A stretch of DNA of 42,760 bases, taken from IMG/VR virus record IMGVR_UViG_3300046517_000581, positions 1 to 42,760 of that record. One strand, written 5' to 3'. This stretch comes from a virus. This document shows positions 1-8,460 of this stretch, piece by piece. The position numbers and the translations under genes were made by a program. How positions within the stretch are numbered: the first letter of the stretch is position 1; each line of letters begins with the position of its first letter. The notes beneath the pieces were generated by a model. It was given only the letters and a program-made list of their open reading frames with translations, did no database searches and had not been told where the DNA came from.

Positions 1-219
1 TTCCTTAGAAGATACCGCCCCGAAAGTCCTAGCGTGGATTTCCAAAATATCGACGGCTTTATCGGCGCGATCGTTGCGGACGGAAAAGCAACCCTCAACG
101 AATTAAAAACTATCTATACGCTAGAGGATGCTTTTTTGATGTGGGAGGTCATCGCTGTTACTCGATACAACGAGTATTTAGCAATGGAACATGCGAAGAA
201 GCAGCAAAAGGGTAGATAA
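1..219 (+). CDS. Tail assembly chaperone, C-terminal part of the -1 frameshift product (5' partial, left copy)
   Basis: The reading frame is open from base 1 to a TAA at 217-219 and encodes the downstream half of the frameshifted tail assembly chaperone whose complete copy is at 41914-42455. The frameshift site lies just before the window start in circular coordinates. There is no independent start with a ribosome site, so the internal ATG at 34 (actually GTG-like context) is unlikely to be used. The product is rich in charged helices and ends KKQQKGR. The stop overlaps the tape-measure start as TAATG, giving translational coupling. Confidence 0.8.
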   Translation, partial: FLRRYRPESPSVDFQNIDGFIGAIVADGKATLNELKTIYTLEDAFLMWEVIAVTRYNEYLAMEHAKKQQKGR

Positions 220-524
220 TGAATATCATAGAAAAATTTTATATTCTTTTTAAAAGCGACGCATCCGAAGTCAAAAAGGGTGCGGATGAAGCTAAAAAAG
301 CAACCCTAGACCTCGACAACTCTTTAAAGAACGTCAATAAAGGTACTGAAAAAGTCGGTGCCTCTTTCTTAGAATTAGCAAAAGCGGGCGCATCTTTTCT
401 AGGTGTGGCTGCCGCTATCCATGAAGTATTTTCGGGTATTACAGGAGCGAATGATTATGCACTTAGTCTTGGTGATGCATCTCGTGCTTTTGGTATCAAC
501 GCTGCTGAGTTGGACGTATGGGGT
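1..524. repeat. Left copy of the 524-bp terminal redundancy
   Basis: Bases 1-524 match 42237-42760 in direct orientation. The first ~100 bases and the last ~90 are identical, while the middle carries many single-base differences, almost all at third codon positions (for example GAA/GAG near 100 and ACG/ACA near 120). The simplest reading is a circular or circularly permuted phage genome whose assembly overlapped itself using reads from two closely related strains. A genuine tandem duplication of the chaperone/tape-measure junction cannot be excluded from this window alone. Confidence 0.9.
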
Positions 525-1532
525 AATGCAGTCAAGCGAACGGGCGGAACAGTTGAAAGTTTTCAGTCGGCATTGCGAGGTCTATCACAGCACTTCGGCG
601 CAAGTGAACAGGTTGCCCTTGCAGTCTTACCCAAGCTTGCCGATGTATTCCAACGACTCGGACGATTCAGGGCTTTGCAATATGGTAAAATCCTCGGGCT
701 AGATGAACCGACTATTTTGTTATTGCTTAAAGGCCGTCGTGAGATTGAGAGTATTATTGAACGACAAAGAGAATTGGGAACGGTTACGAATGAAAATATT
801 GATAACGCGCAAAAATATCGTATAGCTCAAAATGATTTAGCCACGGCATTTCGTAGTTTGTATTTAACTTTAGGTAATGATGTTATTCCAGTGTTATCAA
901 GTTTTTATGAATTTTTAGTACCGCCAATAGAGTATCTTAAGCGTCATACAAATTTAGTTATAGGGGCGTTTATCGGGATCGGAGCAGCAGCTGCTATTAT
1001 GCTCGCACCTTTTATTATCGCGGGTGCGGAAATTATTCTCGTAACCGTTTTGATAGGTGCCGCAATCGCTGCGTTCGCTTTACTCTTCGAAGATATCGAA
1101 GCTTTTAGAAACGGACAAAAATCATTGATCGGTCTACTCCTTGAAAAATGGCCGATCATTGGTACGGTAATTAAAACCGCTTTTCAAGGATTAAAAGGGA
1201 TATTAGATATTGCATTGTCACCATTGTTCGCAGCAGAAGCGGCGGCAAAATATCTCGCGTCATTTTTCGCTGCGAATAAAGATGTAACTTTAAATATTGA
1301 AAGCGGACAAAATCTTTTAAACTTAGCCGGTACAAGTCCGATCAATGCACAAACTACAAATAGTAATTTTTATTCTCGTTCGTTCGGAAGAAACAATCAT
1401 ATCAATACCGGGCCGATAACGATTAACACTCAAGCGCACGATGCCGTGGGATTAGCTGCGGTGCTAGGAAAAACACTGAACGATCAATTCGCTCAGACTG
1501 CTAATAATTTTTCTGATGGAGTGTTAATGTAA
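219..1532 (+). CDS. Tail tape measure protein
   Basis: 437 residues. It lies directly after the frameshifted chaperone and before the Dit-like baseplate gene, the standard position of a tape measure, which sets tail length and is ejected during infection. The N-terminal third is charged and helical (rich in A, K, E and D). Two strongly hydrophobic segments occur at about residues 243-262 and 265-290, as expected for the membrane-active region. At 437 residues it is short for a myovirus and implies a tail of only some 65 nm by the usual 0.15 nm per residue rule. The start overlaps the chaperone stop (TAATG). The right end of the window holds a divergent second copy of its first ~100 codons. 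Function is inferred mainly from position and hydrophobic architecture. Confidence 0.8.
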   Translation: MNIIEKFYILFKSDASEVKKGADEAKKATLDLDNSLKNVNKGTEKVGASFLELAKAGASFLGVAAAIHEVFSGITGANDYALSLGDASRAFGINAAELDVWGNAVKRTGGTVESFQSALRGLSQHFGASEQVALAVLPKLADVFQRLGRFRALQYGKILGLDEPTILLLLKGRREIESIIERQRELGTVTNENIDNAQKYRIAQNDLATAFRSLYLTLGNDVIPVLSSFYEFLVPPIEYLKRHTNLVIGAFIGIGAAAAIMLAPFIIAGAEIILVTVLIGAAIAAFALLFEDIEAFRNGQKSLIGLLLEKWPIIGTVIKTAFQGLKGILDIALSPLFAAEAAAKYLASFFAANKDVTLNIESGQNLLNLAGTSPINAQTTNSNFYSRSFGRNNHINTGPITINTQAHDAVGLAAVLGKTLNDQFAQTANNFSDGVLM

Positions 1533-2089
1533 TGCCGAATCCATTAAATATTATTAACACATTATTGCCATCTTTCGCGGTGGATTATGTCGCTATTTTC
1601 GATCAAAACTATAATCAGCTTTTTAGAGAAGCGCGTGCGATCAAAGCGGTCGTAAAAGAGCAATCGAAAGTAATGGAACACCCTGTAGAAACCGGCGCAA
1701 TTATTACAGATCATCGGATTCTTTTACCTACTGAAATTGAACTATCTTTAATTTTAGCATCGGTTGATTATCAAAGCGTTTATAAATCTATTCGTCAATA
1801 TTACTTAAACGCAACGCTACTCACGGTTCAAACTCGTTCGGGCGTTTATATCGATCAATTAATTGCGGCAATTCCACACGAAGAAGATCCCGCCATGTTC
1901 GATGCGCTTTCAATCGCGTTGAGTTTGAAGCGAGTTTATTTTGTGACAGCACAGTACGGAGTTGTACCGAAAGCCGCGTCTAATACCGATACCGTCGATC
2001 GCGGTACGCAACAGGGAACACCCGTTGACTCAGGTTCGACGTTATATCAAGGGGCAAGTAAAGTATTCGGAGCGAAACCCACGATATGA
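1532..2089 (+). CDS. Dit-like baseplate/tail protein
   Basis: 185 residues, resembling the Dit-like N-terminal domain family of phage tail proteins. The recognisable stretch is residues ~45-75, with the pattern KVMEHPVETG..ITDHRILLP followed by a beta-rich segment containing TRSGVY. In the family this protein forms the hub-proximal ring that joins tail tube to baseplate. The C-terminal ~35 residues are Gly/Ser/Thr-rich and probably flexible. The ATG overlaps the tape-measure stop (TAATG), and the gene's own stop overlaps the next gene (ATGATG), so it sits in a coupled tail operon. The family call rests on remembered motif patterns. Confidence 0.75.
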   Translation: MPNPLNIINTLLPSFAVDYVAIFDQNYNQLFREARAIKAVVKEQSKVMEHPVETGAIITDHRILLPTEIELSLILASVDYQSVYKSIRQYYLNATLLTVQTRSGVYIDQLIAAIPHEEDPAMFDALSIALSLKRVYFVTAQYGVVPKAASNTDTVDRGTQQGTPVDSGSTLYQGASKVFGAKPTI

Positions 2090-2421
2090 TGACCATACCC
2101 ATAACAAATATCCCTAACCAAACACTATCGATTAATCTTGATGGCAATATTTACGATATTAGTATCTCTGCCACGAACGATATCGGTCTTTTACAATCAG
2201 GAATCGTTGCTTTTGATGTTGTAATTAATAATGTTGTTATCGTAACCGGCATGCGAGCGCTTCCAGATTTTCCGATTATTCCGTCACGTTATTTAGAAAA
2301 CGGGAATTTTTTAGTAAGTACGATGGGTGATGAATATCCTGATTGGAGACAATTTGGTATTACTCAAAGTTTAATTTATGTATCTCAAAGTGAATTAGAT
2401 ACCATACGGGCTAACGCATGA
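2086..2421 (+). CDS. Baseplate plug protein (Pam3 gp18-like)
   Basis: 111 residues, small and beta-rich, beginning with IPITNIPNQTLSINLDG and containing DIGLLQSGIVAFDVVINN and a FPIIPSRYL segment. This pattern fits the small plug proteins of simple myovirus baseplates such as cyanophage Pam3, which close the tube beneath the hub. Position supports it: Dit-like ring upstream, hub and spike downstream. ATG overlaps the previous stop, and ATGA couples it to the hub gene. Two ATGs are adjacent (2086 and 2089), and either could be used. Confidence 0.65.
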   Translation: MMTIPITNIPNQTLSINLDGNIYDISISATNDIGLLQSGIVAFDVVINNVVIVTGMRALPDFPIIPSRYLENGNFLVSTMGDEYPDWRQFGITQSLIYVSQSELDTIRANA

Positions 2422-3245
2422 ATGAACTTGATCCCCGGGTTGTCAGAGTAAGTATCGAGGTCAACGGACAATTAAAAAAGTATTCGTCCCCGTTATTTAT
2501 TACCGCTAACGGTACGAAGTACGGTAACTCATTACAAAACGAAGCTGAAATAGTTATTGCGAATTTAGATCGAGATACACAGAATTATATTTTAACTCAG
2601 ACCACACCATATAATTTAAATCGAACGCCAAAAACCGTGATTGTGGAAGCTGGCCGCGTTTCGTATGGTACATCAGTTATCTATACTGGGAATATTGTCG
2701 TATCTAAAATAACGCAACCACCAGACGTTGGTATCTATTTAAAATGCCTAACAGGTAATTTTATTAAAGGTAATATCATTACTCGTAACCAGCCTGGCCT
2801 TGCACCGCTTAGCACAATCGTGCAGCAAATTGCGAGAGACACTAATACGATAAATAAATTTCAGGCCACGAATATGAACATAGCGAATTATGCTTTTTCA
2901 GGTTCCGCGCTTAAACAAATCGATCTTATTAATACTTTCGGCGGCGTGAATTGCTTTATCGACAATAATGTCTTAGTGACTAAAGACGCTTTCATTCCGC
3001 TTACGGGTACTTTAAAAATTTTAAATGCTCAAACGGGAATGATCGGAATACCGGAATTTACAGAGCAAGGTATCCGAGTTAAATTTTTATTAGATAATCG
3101 CGCAACGCTAGGCGGTGGGTTAAGAATTACAAGTAAACAAAATCCAGCAATTAACGGTGATTACGTTATTTATAAACTAGGCTTTGAGATATCAACCCGA
3201 GATACTCCTTTTTACTATATTGCAGAGGCGGCACGTAGACGATGA
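2418..3245 (+). CDS. Baseplate hub protein
   Basis: 275 residues in the hub position between the plug and spike genes. It is beta-rich throughout with few charged helices. The N-terminus (RVVRVSIEVNGQLKKYSSPLFITANGTKYGN is the region, residues 7-37) resembles hub domains related to gp27/gpD, and a later segment around residues 120-170 (ISTIVQQIARDTN-like) resembles the hub's peptidoglycan/LysM-adjacent linker in other phages. No catalytic lysozyme motif was seen. ATGA overlaps link it to both neighbours. The assignment is positional plus general fold pattern. Confidence 0.6.
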   Translation: MNELDPRVVRVSIEVNGQLKKYSSPLFITANGTKYGNSLQNEAEIVIANLDRDTQNYILTQTTPYNLNRTPKTVIVEAGRVSYGTSVIYTGNIVVSKITQPPDVGIYLKCLTGNFIKGNIITRNQPGLAPLSTIVQQIARDTNTINKFQATNMNIANYAFSGSALKQIDLINTFGGVNCFIDNNVLVTKDAFIPLTGTLKILNAQTGMIGIPEFTEQGIRVKFLLDNRATLGGGLRITSKQNPAINGDYVIYKLGFEISTRDTPFYYIAEAARRR

Positions 3246-3937
3246 ATACAGGTAATAACCCAGATATTGACCCCTCGAATAATGACAGCCTAGCTGGGAC
3301 ACTACAATTCGCTTTTTATAAATTACTCCAAGGCGTAAATGGGATGTTGCCCGCTCAAGTCATAGCCTACGATAGAACAAAAAACAGAGTGCAAGTACAA
3401 TTGTTAATCGCCGTTGTAGGAACGGATGGTAGTCAAATTTCACGCCCTCAGTTAGCGAGTATTCCCGTGTTGCTCTTAGGAGGGGGAAACTTCTTTTTAA
3501 GCTTTAATCTCAACGCTGGCGATCTAGGATGGGTTATCGCAAACGACCGTGACATATCGCTTTTCTTACAAACATACTCAGAAGCGGCACCTAACACGGG
3601 ACGAATCAAAAACTTCTCAGATGGCGTTTTCGTACCCAGTGTGATGACTGGATATACTATTGCGAGTGAAGATAGCGAAAATGCGGTACTGCAAAGTCTG
3701 GACGGAACGGTTAAAATCAGTTTAGGGGTCGGCACGATTAAGGTAGAAGCGCCGTCGGTTGTTGTGGATTCCCCGGCAGTAAGTTTAGGTAATGGAACGT
3801 TATCCGATCTTTTAACAGGGTCTGCGATAGCGATCTACAATAACCATACCCATACGGGGGCATTTTCCGGCATGACCAGTGTTCCAAGCCCGTTAATGGA
3901 TGCTAGTAACACGACAACGAATACTCAAGCATCATGA
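3242..3937 (+). CDS. Membrane-puncturing spike (Gp138 N-terminal family)
   Basis: 231 residues. Residues ~30-125 match the OB-fold pattern of the Gp138 N-terminal domain: MLPAQVIAYDRTKNRVQVQ, then a PVLLLGGGNFFLSFNL core and DLGWVIANDRDIS. Residues 150-200 are a repetitive beta-helix-like stretch. The C-terminus carries NNHTHTG, and HxH motifs of this kind coordinate iron at the tip of phage spikes (P2 gpV, phi92 gp138). It would form the trimer that pierces the outer membrane. It overlaps the hub gene by 4 bp and is followed by a 14-bp gap holding the next gene's AAAGGA ribosome site. Confidence 0.85.
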   Translation: MNTGNNPDIDPSNNDSLAGTLQFAFYKLLQGVNGMLPAQVIAYDRTKNRVQVQLLIAVVGTDGSQISRPQLASIPVLLLGGGNFFLSFNLNAGDLGWVIANDRDISLFLQTYSEAAPNTGRIKNFSDGVFVPSVMTGYTIASEDSENAVLQSLDGTVKISLGVGTIKVEAPSVVVDSPAVSLGNGTLSDLLTGSAIAIYNNHTHTGAFSGMTSVPSPLMDASNTTTNTQAS

Positions 3938-3951
3938 TTTAAAGGATTAAA

Positions 3952-4350
3952 ATGCAAACAATATCAGCTAATGTGAATAATAACTTACCGAATGTCACCC
4001 CAAACGATATTTATTTAACTTCAGACGGTAACATATCTTTGAGTTTTGATATTCAAGCTGTGCTGGAAGCTTGCGCCGAAGCTGCTAAAACATTACTGGG
4101 CGAGATGATTTTTAATGTCAATCAAGGTATTCCCTATTTCCAAGCCGTATGGATCGGTGTTCCTAACATTCAGCAATTTACGGCTTCTCTAAGAACCGCA
4201 TTTTTAGCTGTACCAAACGTGGTGGAGGTCATATCATTGATCACGTCGCAAGAAAATAATACGTTGTTATATTCAGCGATTATTAGAACATCATTCGGCA
4301 CAGGGAATTTATCGAACACAATCACAGATGGGGGAATTACAGGTGGCTGA
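3952..4350 (+). CDS. Baseplate wedge protein, gp25/gpW-like
   Basis: 132 residues. It lies between the spike and the gpJ-like wedge gene, the canonical place of gp25/gpW, which nucleates sheath polymerisation. Sequence features agree: a short beta hairpin (DGNISLSFD), an amphipathic helix with ALEACAEAAK-like composition, then GIPYFQAVWIGVPN, an equivalent of the small-wedge GxPYxxxxG pattern, and a C-terminal strand pair. The start has a good AAAGGA site at 3944-3949. The 3' end overlaps the gpJ-like gene by 8 bp with the GTG start chosen there. Confidence 0.7.
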   Translation: MQTISANVNNNLPNVTPNDIYLTSDGNISLSFDIQAVLEACAEAAKTLLGEMIFNVNQGIPYFQAVWIGVPNIQQFTASLRTAFLAVPNVVEVISLITSQENNTLLYSAIIRTSFGTGNLSNTITDGGITGG

Positions 4351-5767
4351 TGTTTACGACTATATAACCAATACGGGCGTTATCGTTCCCGATGCGGCTG
4401 TTATACAAACCGAAGTACAAAATGAGTATTTAACAGCGTTTGGAAGCGATCTCAACCTTGCACCCAATACTCCGCAAGGGATTTTAATATCTACTGAAGT
4501 TTTAGCACGTATTGCTGCAGCTGATAACAATGCGACCTTAGCAAATCAAATTAATCCGAATCAAGCGGGCGGTGTGTTCTTAGACGCGATATTAGCTTTA
4601 ACCGGATCGTCTAGGATACCGGCCACAAATTCTACTGTTTCCTGTACGATTACCGGCGTGGCTGGAACATCGATCCCGGCGGGCGCACAGATTTCGGATG
4701 CTTCAGGAAACCTTTTTGAGATTATTTCGACGACGGTAATTCCTACCGGCGGCACGATAACTAACGTACCTTTTCAATCTGTTTTAACGGGTGCAATCCC
4801 GGGATTGGCTAATACGCTTACCACCATCGTTAGTAATATTTTAGGATGGGAAACGGTTAATAATCCGGCGGCTGCAATATTAGGAGTAGCAACTCAATCC
4901 GACGTTGCGGCGCGTGCCTTACGTTTGAATACGTTAGCATCACAGGGAACGGGTCTAGCCGAAGCGATAACATCAGCTTTACTTAATCCTCAGATCACGC
5001 CCGGCGTCACTAGCTTAACTTTTCAGGAAAACGTAGCCGCAACTACCGAAGTGATTAATGGCGTCACTATGGTCTCGCATTCGCTTTATACGTGTGTTGG
5101 AGGAACGGCTACCCCTACCGCAATCGCACAGACGTTAACGAACGTAAAAGATGGTGGCTGCGCTTACAATAATGGTCTAGGTATCCCACAGAACGTGACA
5201 ATTACAAATCCGTATAGTGGGCAAGCGATCCCAGTTTTATTCGATACTCCGTCAATAGTTGCGATTAGCATAACCGCGACTGTCCACGCATTTACGTCGG
5301 TTCAAAATATTGAACAGGCGGTACAGAATGCGATTTTAACTTACGCGGCGGGTGGTATCTCTAATGAGCCTGGCTTTGCGGTGGGCGCAAGCGTTTCACC
5401 TTTCCAGATTGCCGGAGCGATTAATATTTTAGTACCGGGATTATTTGTTCAGGAAATACAAGTCGGCGTTTCGTCATTTACGCAGCAAGGTACCATTGCA
5501 AATACGATGAATACGGTTACAGGTTTAACGTATAACTCTGCTATCTCTCCCGGCATGGGAATTAGCGGCGCGGGAATTATGTCAGGCACTACCGTTTCAA
5601 GTCTTGTAGGAAGTACCGGATTGACTTTATCTAATAACTCTACTTTGAGTGCTACGGAAATTTTAACTTTTAGCCCCAGTTTAGTATTACAAACGACGGA
5701 AATTCCGATGGAAGTTTGGCAGCAAGCGTTTACCTCGGCGTCGTATATTACGGTGGTTCAAGTATGA
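4343..5767 (+). CDS. Baseplate wedge protein, gpJ-like
   Basis: 474 residues with the GTG start chosen here. GGGGA at 4331-4335 lies 7 bases before this GTG, whereas the upstream in-frame ATG at 4328 has no ribosome site. The protein follows the Baseplate_J pattern: an N-terminal GVIVPDAAVIQTEVQNEY segment, an early GILISTEVLARIAA helix, a central beta sandwich, and a C-terminal INILVPGLFVQEIQV block. Residues ~382-444 form an inserted Gly/Ser/Thr module (5490-5675) that resembles one inside the sheath protein (40621-40819). In the family, gpJ forms wedge arms that link fibres to the hub. ATGA overlap with the next gene. Confidence 0.85.
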   Translation: MADVYDYITNTGVIVPDAAVIQTEVQNEYLTAFGSDLNLAPNTPQGILISTEVLARIAAADNNATLANQINPNQAGGVFLDAILALTGSSRIPATNSTVSCTITGVAGTSIPAGAQISDASGNLFEIISTTVIPTGGTITNVPFQSVLTGAIPGLANTLTTIVSNILGWETVNNPAAAILGVATQSDVAARALRLNTLASQGTGLAEAITSALLNPQITPGVTSLTFQENVAATTEVINGVTMVSHSLYTCVGGTATPTAIAQTLTNVKDGGCAYNNGLGIPQNVTITNPYSGQAIPVLFDTPSIVAISITATVHAFTSVQNIEQAVQNAILTYAAGGISNEPGFAVGASVSPFQIAGAINILVPGLFVQEIQVGVSSFTQQGTIANTMNTVTGLTYNSAISPGMGISGAGIMSGTTVSSLVGSTGLTLSNNSTLSATEILTFSPSLVLQTTEIPMEVWQQAFTSASYITVVQV

Positions 5768-6501
5768 AGATACAGGAATTCGACTATAGCGTTGATTTAA
5801 CTCAGTCGATACTGTGGCAGTATAATGAGGCCACTAACTTATTAAGTATTATTAACCAAAAGCAAGCATGGTATACGGTTAATCAAACGCAATTTTGGCA
5901 GAATTGGTACACCAATGTTTTTAATTTATTAACGGCTAATCTATTCGGAATTATTGTCTGGTCTATTATTTTAAACGTTCCGTTATATGTTTTAAATAGC
6001 GTGGAACCAAGTGACGCTCCGATATGGGGTTTTAATAGCATTGTAGGAAGCTGGCCAACATTAGCGAACAGTTACCTAAACTTTGGTCATAGTAATTTTT
6101 CTACTAAAGGACAAGTCATTCCGTTAACTTTAGAGGAACAAAGATTTTTACTTCGATTACGATATTTTCAATTAACCACGCGTGGTGACGTAACTGATAT
6201 AAATAAATTTTTGAATTACCTAATCACTACTTCGAATATAGGATACACAGGTAATTTATATATGCTTGACGGTTTGAATATGACGATTACCTATGTTTTT
6301 ACAACAGGCGATTTTCCCGTTAATTTACTTAAGATTATTAAAATTTTAGATATTTTCCCAAGACCTGCCGGAGTCGGAATACGGTACTATATAAACTACG
6401 GAGCGCAATTTGGATTTAATCAAATTGTAGGAAGCTGGCCGAATTTAGAAAATAGAAATTTGAATTTTTCTCACGGCAATCTCTTACGATCACTTACTTA
6501 A
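5764..6501 (+). CDS. DUF2612 baseplate/tail protein
   Basis: 245 residues from the ATG at 5764, which overlaps the gpJ stop as ATGA; an earlier in-frame ATG at 5716 lies inside gpJ and lacks support. The aromatic-rich N-terminus (SILWQYNEATNL..INQKQAWYTVNQTQFW..W) and a later LRLRYFQLTTRGDVTDINKFL segment match the DUF2612 family of phage tail/baseplate proteins, thought to act like gp53/gpI-type wedge components. The peptide W/F-GFN-IVGSWP-N-LNF-H-NF occurs twice, at residues ~88-112 and ~216-240, and a shorter relative ends the connector at 38676-39143. The ends with this peptide are likely surface loops or strand swaps. Confidence 0.8.
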   Translation: MKIQEFDYSVDLTQSILWQYNEATNLLSIINQKQAWYTVNQTQFWQNWYTNVFNLLTANLFGIIVWSIILNVPLYVLNSVEPSDAPIWGFNSIVGSWPTLANSYLNFGHSNFSTKGQVIPLTLEEQRFLLRLRYFQLTTRGDVTDINKFLNYLITTSNIGYTGNLYMLDGLNMTITYVFTTGDFPVNLLKIIKILDIFPRPAGVGIRYYINYGAQFGFNQIVGSWPNLENRNLNFSHGNLLRSLT

Positions 6502-6513
6502 AGGAGTTACATC

Positions 6514-7554
6514 ATGACTACGCCATTATATTACGTATACCCGTTTGGAGAGAACGCAGATGATTTAACAGCTATTCCAACTCCGGCGGCTGGTGACGGT
6601 TCCGTGAGTTATTTCGCGGGATGGACAGACCCTTACGAATTAGACTTATTAACTAATCCATCGGCATTACCTATCCCTCGTGGACAAATGAATCAATTGT
6701 TTTTTGATATCACGAATAACATTCAAGAGTATCAACAGTATGGTGCGCCACAATGGGTTCCAGCTGCACAGAATTTAGGGGTGTCTTTACCTTATCCAAT
6801 TTATGCGACGGTTTACTATAGCGGCGTTCTCTATAGAAATTTAGTTGCCTCTAATACAGCCACACCGGGTACGGATGCTACGTGGGCGGTCGTTAGAACC
6901 AGTAGTTACGTAGTGGATACCAGTGGCGCAGCGAATACCGTCACAGTGCCTTTGGTTCCCGCTCCGGCTGCTTATTCTGCTGGGATGTTATTAGAGGTTG
7001 AGATCGCGAATACTAATACGAGTGCAACCGTTATAAATGTCGCAACGCTTGGGAATAAGGCTATAACTTATACAAGTGGTAATCCATTAATCGGCGGTGA
7101 GTTAATTGCTGGTGGAATCTCTTTGTTACAATATGATGGTACTCAATTTCAATTACTTAATCCGGTTAACGCGAGTGTTATATCAAGCGTGGTTGCGTCA
7201 GCATCGGCGATTAGTCTTTCCACCACAGCGGCTGCTAATGTGACTCATATCGTTTTATCGCCCGGTAAATGGATCGTAACAGGTAACGTATTTATTCAAA
7301 CTTCGGGTGGTGCTGCGGCTGATACTTTCGCATGGCAACAAACGGGTTCTACCCCAACGCAACCGGATGCTTCCTTGTTTAATGGTACTAATTTAGCGAC
7401 TGGGTCTATCGCATCGCAAGGTATACAGATACCTACCCAGTTTTATACTGTTGCTCCTTCGACGACTACTACAGTAAATCTAAATGCTTTAGGAATATTC
7501 ACGGGTACGGCAACGGCATGTGGCGGTATTTATGCTTTAAAAGTAAGTGACTAA
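6514..7554 (+). CDS. Tail fibre or receptor-binding protein
   Basis: 346 residues, last large gene of the tail operon, with an AAGGAG site 7 bases upstream. Residues 1-75 are a Pro/aspartate-rich adaptor (YPFGENADDLTAIPTPAAGDGSVS region) ending in a LPIPRGQMNQLFFDITNNI helix, typical of fibre attachment domains. A WVPAAQNLGV..YPIYATVYYSGVLYRNLVAS stretch resembles a chitin-binding-like module common in fibres. The C-terminal ~115 residues form a beta-rich knob whose pattern (ISLSTTAAANVTHIVLSPGKWIV) resembles the end of the second fibre at 26644-28821. Receptor unknown. Confidence 0.75.
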   Translation: MTTPLYYVYPFGENADDLTAIPTPAAGDGSVSYFAGWTDPYELDLLTNPSALPIPRGQMNQLFFDITNNIQEYQQYGAPQWVPAAQNLGVSLPYPIYATVYYSGVLYRNLVASNTATPGTDATWAVVRTSSYVVDTSGAANTVTVPLVPAPAAYSAGMLLEVEIANTNTSATVINVATLGNKAITYTSGNPLIGGELIAGGISLLQYDGTQFQLLNPVNASVISSVVASASAISLSTTAAANVTHIVLSPGKWIVTGNVFIQTSGGAAADTFAWQQTGSTPTQPDASLFNGTNLATGSIASQGIQIPTQFYTVAPSTTTTVNLNALGIFTGTATACGGIYALKVSD

Positions 7555-7571
7555 TCCGATAGGTAGAAACT

Positions 7572-7754
7572 ATGAGTAGGATTGTATGCATTATTTTAAT
7601 TGGAATGATAATTTTTTTAACTATGAAACTATGTTCTATTAGTGTTAAAAATAGCGAACTAGAATTAGATAATGAAAATTTACAGGTTCAGCTTTTCGAA
7701 CTTAGCGATTCCGAAAAGCAAGCAATTAGAGATAATGAAATTGGAGTAGGATAA
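7572..7754 (+). CDS. Small single-pass membrane protein with coiled coil
   Basis: 60 residues. Residues 3-20 (IVCIILIGMIIFLTMKLC region) form one hydrophobic segment, and the rest is a charged heptad-like helix (NSELELDNENLQVQLFELSDSE). This inner-membrane anchor plus periplasmic coiled-coil layout is that of very short i-spanins (Rz-like), and the end of the tail operon is a common site for lysis genes. No o-spanin partner, holin or endolysin was recognised nearby, so the lysis role is only a suggestion. The ribosome site is weak (GATAGGTAG). Confidence 0.5.
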   Translation: MSRIVCIILIGMIIFLTMKLCSISVKNSELELDNENLQVQLFELSDSEKQAIRDNEIGVG

Positions 7755-7759
7755 TAAAT

Positions 7760-7823
7760 AAAGATTCCTATTTATCTTTAAATCATGGTATAAAGCCATC
7801 TTTAAATGTAGGAATCTTTAAAT
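7760..7823 (+). promoter_or_regulatory. Partition-gene leader with inverted and direct repeats
   Basis: A perfect 11-bp inverted repeat (AAAGATTCCTA at 7760-7770, TAGGAATCTTT at 7809-7819) brackets three direct copies of ATCTTTAAAT at 7774-7783, 7798-7807 and 7814-7823. The last two are 16 bp apart, and the third overlaps the start codon of the ParA-like gene; the ribosome site AGGA lies inside it. ParG-type ribbon-helix-helix proteins bind repeats just upstream of their own parF gene, so this is a candidate operator and partition site. No convincing -35/-10 pair was identified. Confidence 0.6.
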
Positions 7824-8460
7824 GATCATCTCTTTATTGCAGGAGAAGGGTGGGGCGGGTAAAACCACCATTGTTATTAACGTCGCTAAGGCTTTTAAAG
7901 ACCTTGGATATAAGGTATTACTGGTGGATTCCGACCCGCAAGGATCTGCGCGGGATTGGCATACCAGCAATGACGGTGACGTACTCGATGTAATCGGTTT
8001 AGATCGTCCAACGTTAGATAAAGATATATCCCGTTTTAGACGAGAATACGATTTTATCTTTATTGACGGCGCACCTCATCTTTCTACGATGGCTGCAAAA
8101 ACGATTATATGTTCAGATGTGACCTTAATCCCCGTGCAACCCTCCCCATACGATGTGTGGGCGTCAAAGTCCTTAGTCGATTTAATTAAACAGCGTCAAG
8201 AGATAACAGACGGTAAACCAAAAGCCGCTTTTATAATTAGCCGACAAATTACTCAAACGAATATCGGCAAAGAGGTGCGTGAGGTATTGGAAGAATATGG
8301 ATTGCCCGTATTAAAGCACGGTACTTTCCAAAGAGTCGTATACCCTGAGACCGCCGCTATCGGACAGACTGTGATGAACCAATGTAATAAAAACCCAGCC
8401 CGACAAGAGATTGAACTATTAGCCCGTGAAATTTTGGAGTTTTGTAATGGCCACGCTTAA
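7822..8460 (+). CDS. ParA/ParF-like partition ATPase
   Basis: 212 residues, the size of type Ib plasmid partition ATPases such as ParF (~206). It shows the deviant Walker A KGGAGKTT at residues 9-16 with the signature lysine at 9, the A' motif VLLVDSDPQGSA at 33-44, and Walker B FIFIDGAP at 77-84. The family binds DNA nonspecifically in the ATP state and moves plasmid cargo over the nucleoid. It lacks the N-terminal HTH domain of type Ia ParA, so autoregulation should fall to the partner at 8447-8659, whose start overlaps its 3' end. A regulatory MinD-like role is possible but the RHH neighbour argues for partition. Confidence 0.88.
   Translation: MIISLLQEKGGAGKTTIVINVAKAFKDLGYKVLLVDSDPQGSARDWHTSNDGDVLDVIGLDRPTLDKDISRFRREYDFIFIDGAPHLSTMAAKTIICSDVTLIPVQPSPYDVWASKSLVDLIKQRQEITDGKPKAAFIISRQITQTNIGKEVREVLEEYGLPVLKHGTFQRVVYPETAAIGQTVMNQCNKNPARQEIELLAREILEFCNGHA

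Noticed and set aside
7572-7754. Firm i-spanin assignment of the small membrane protein
   Set aside because: It has one hydrophobic span and a heptad helix but no o-spanin partner, lipobox or endolysin nearby.
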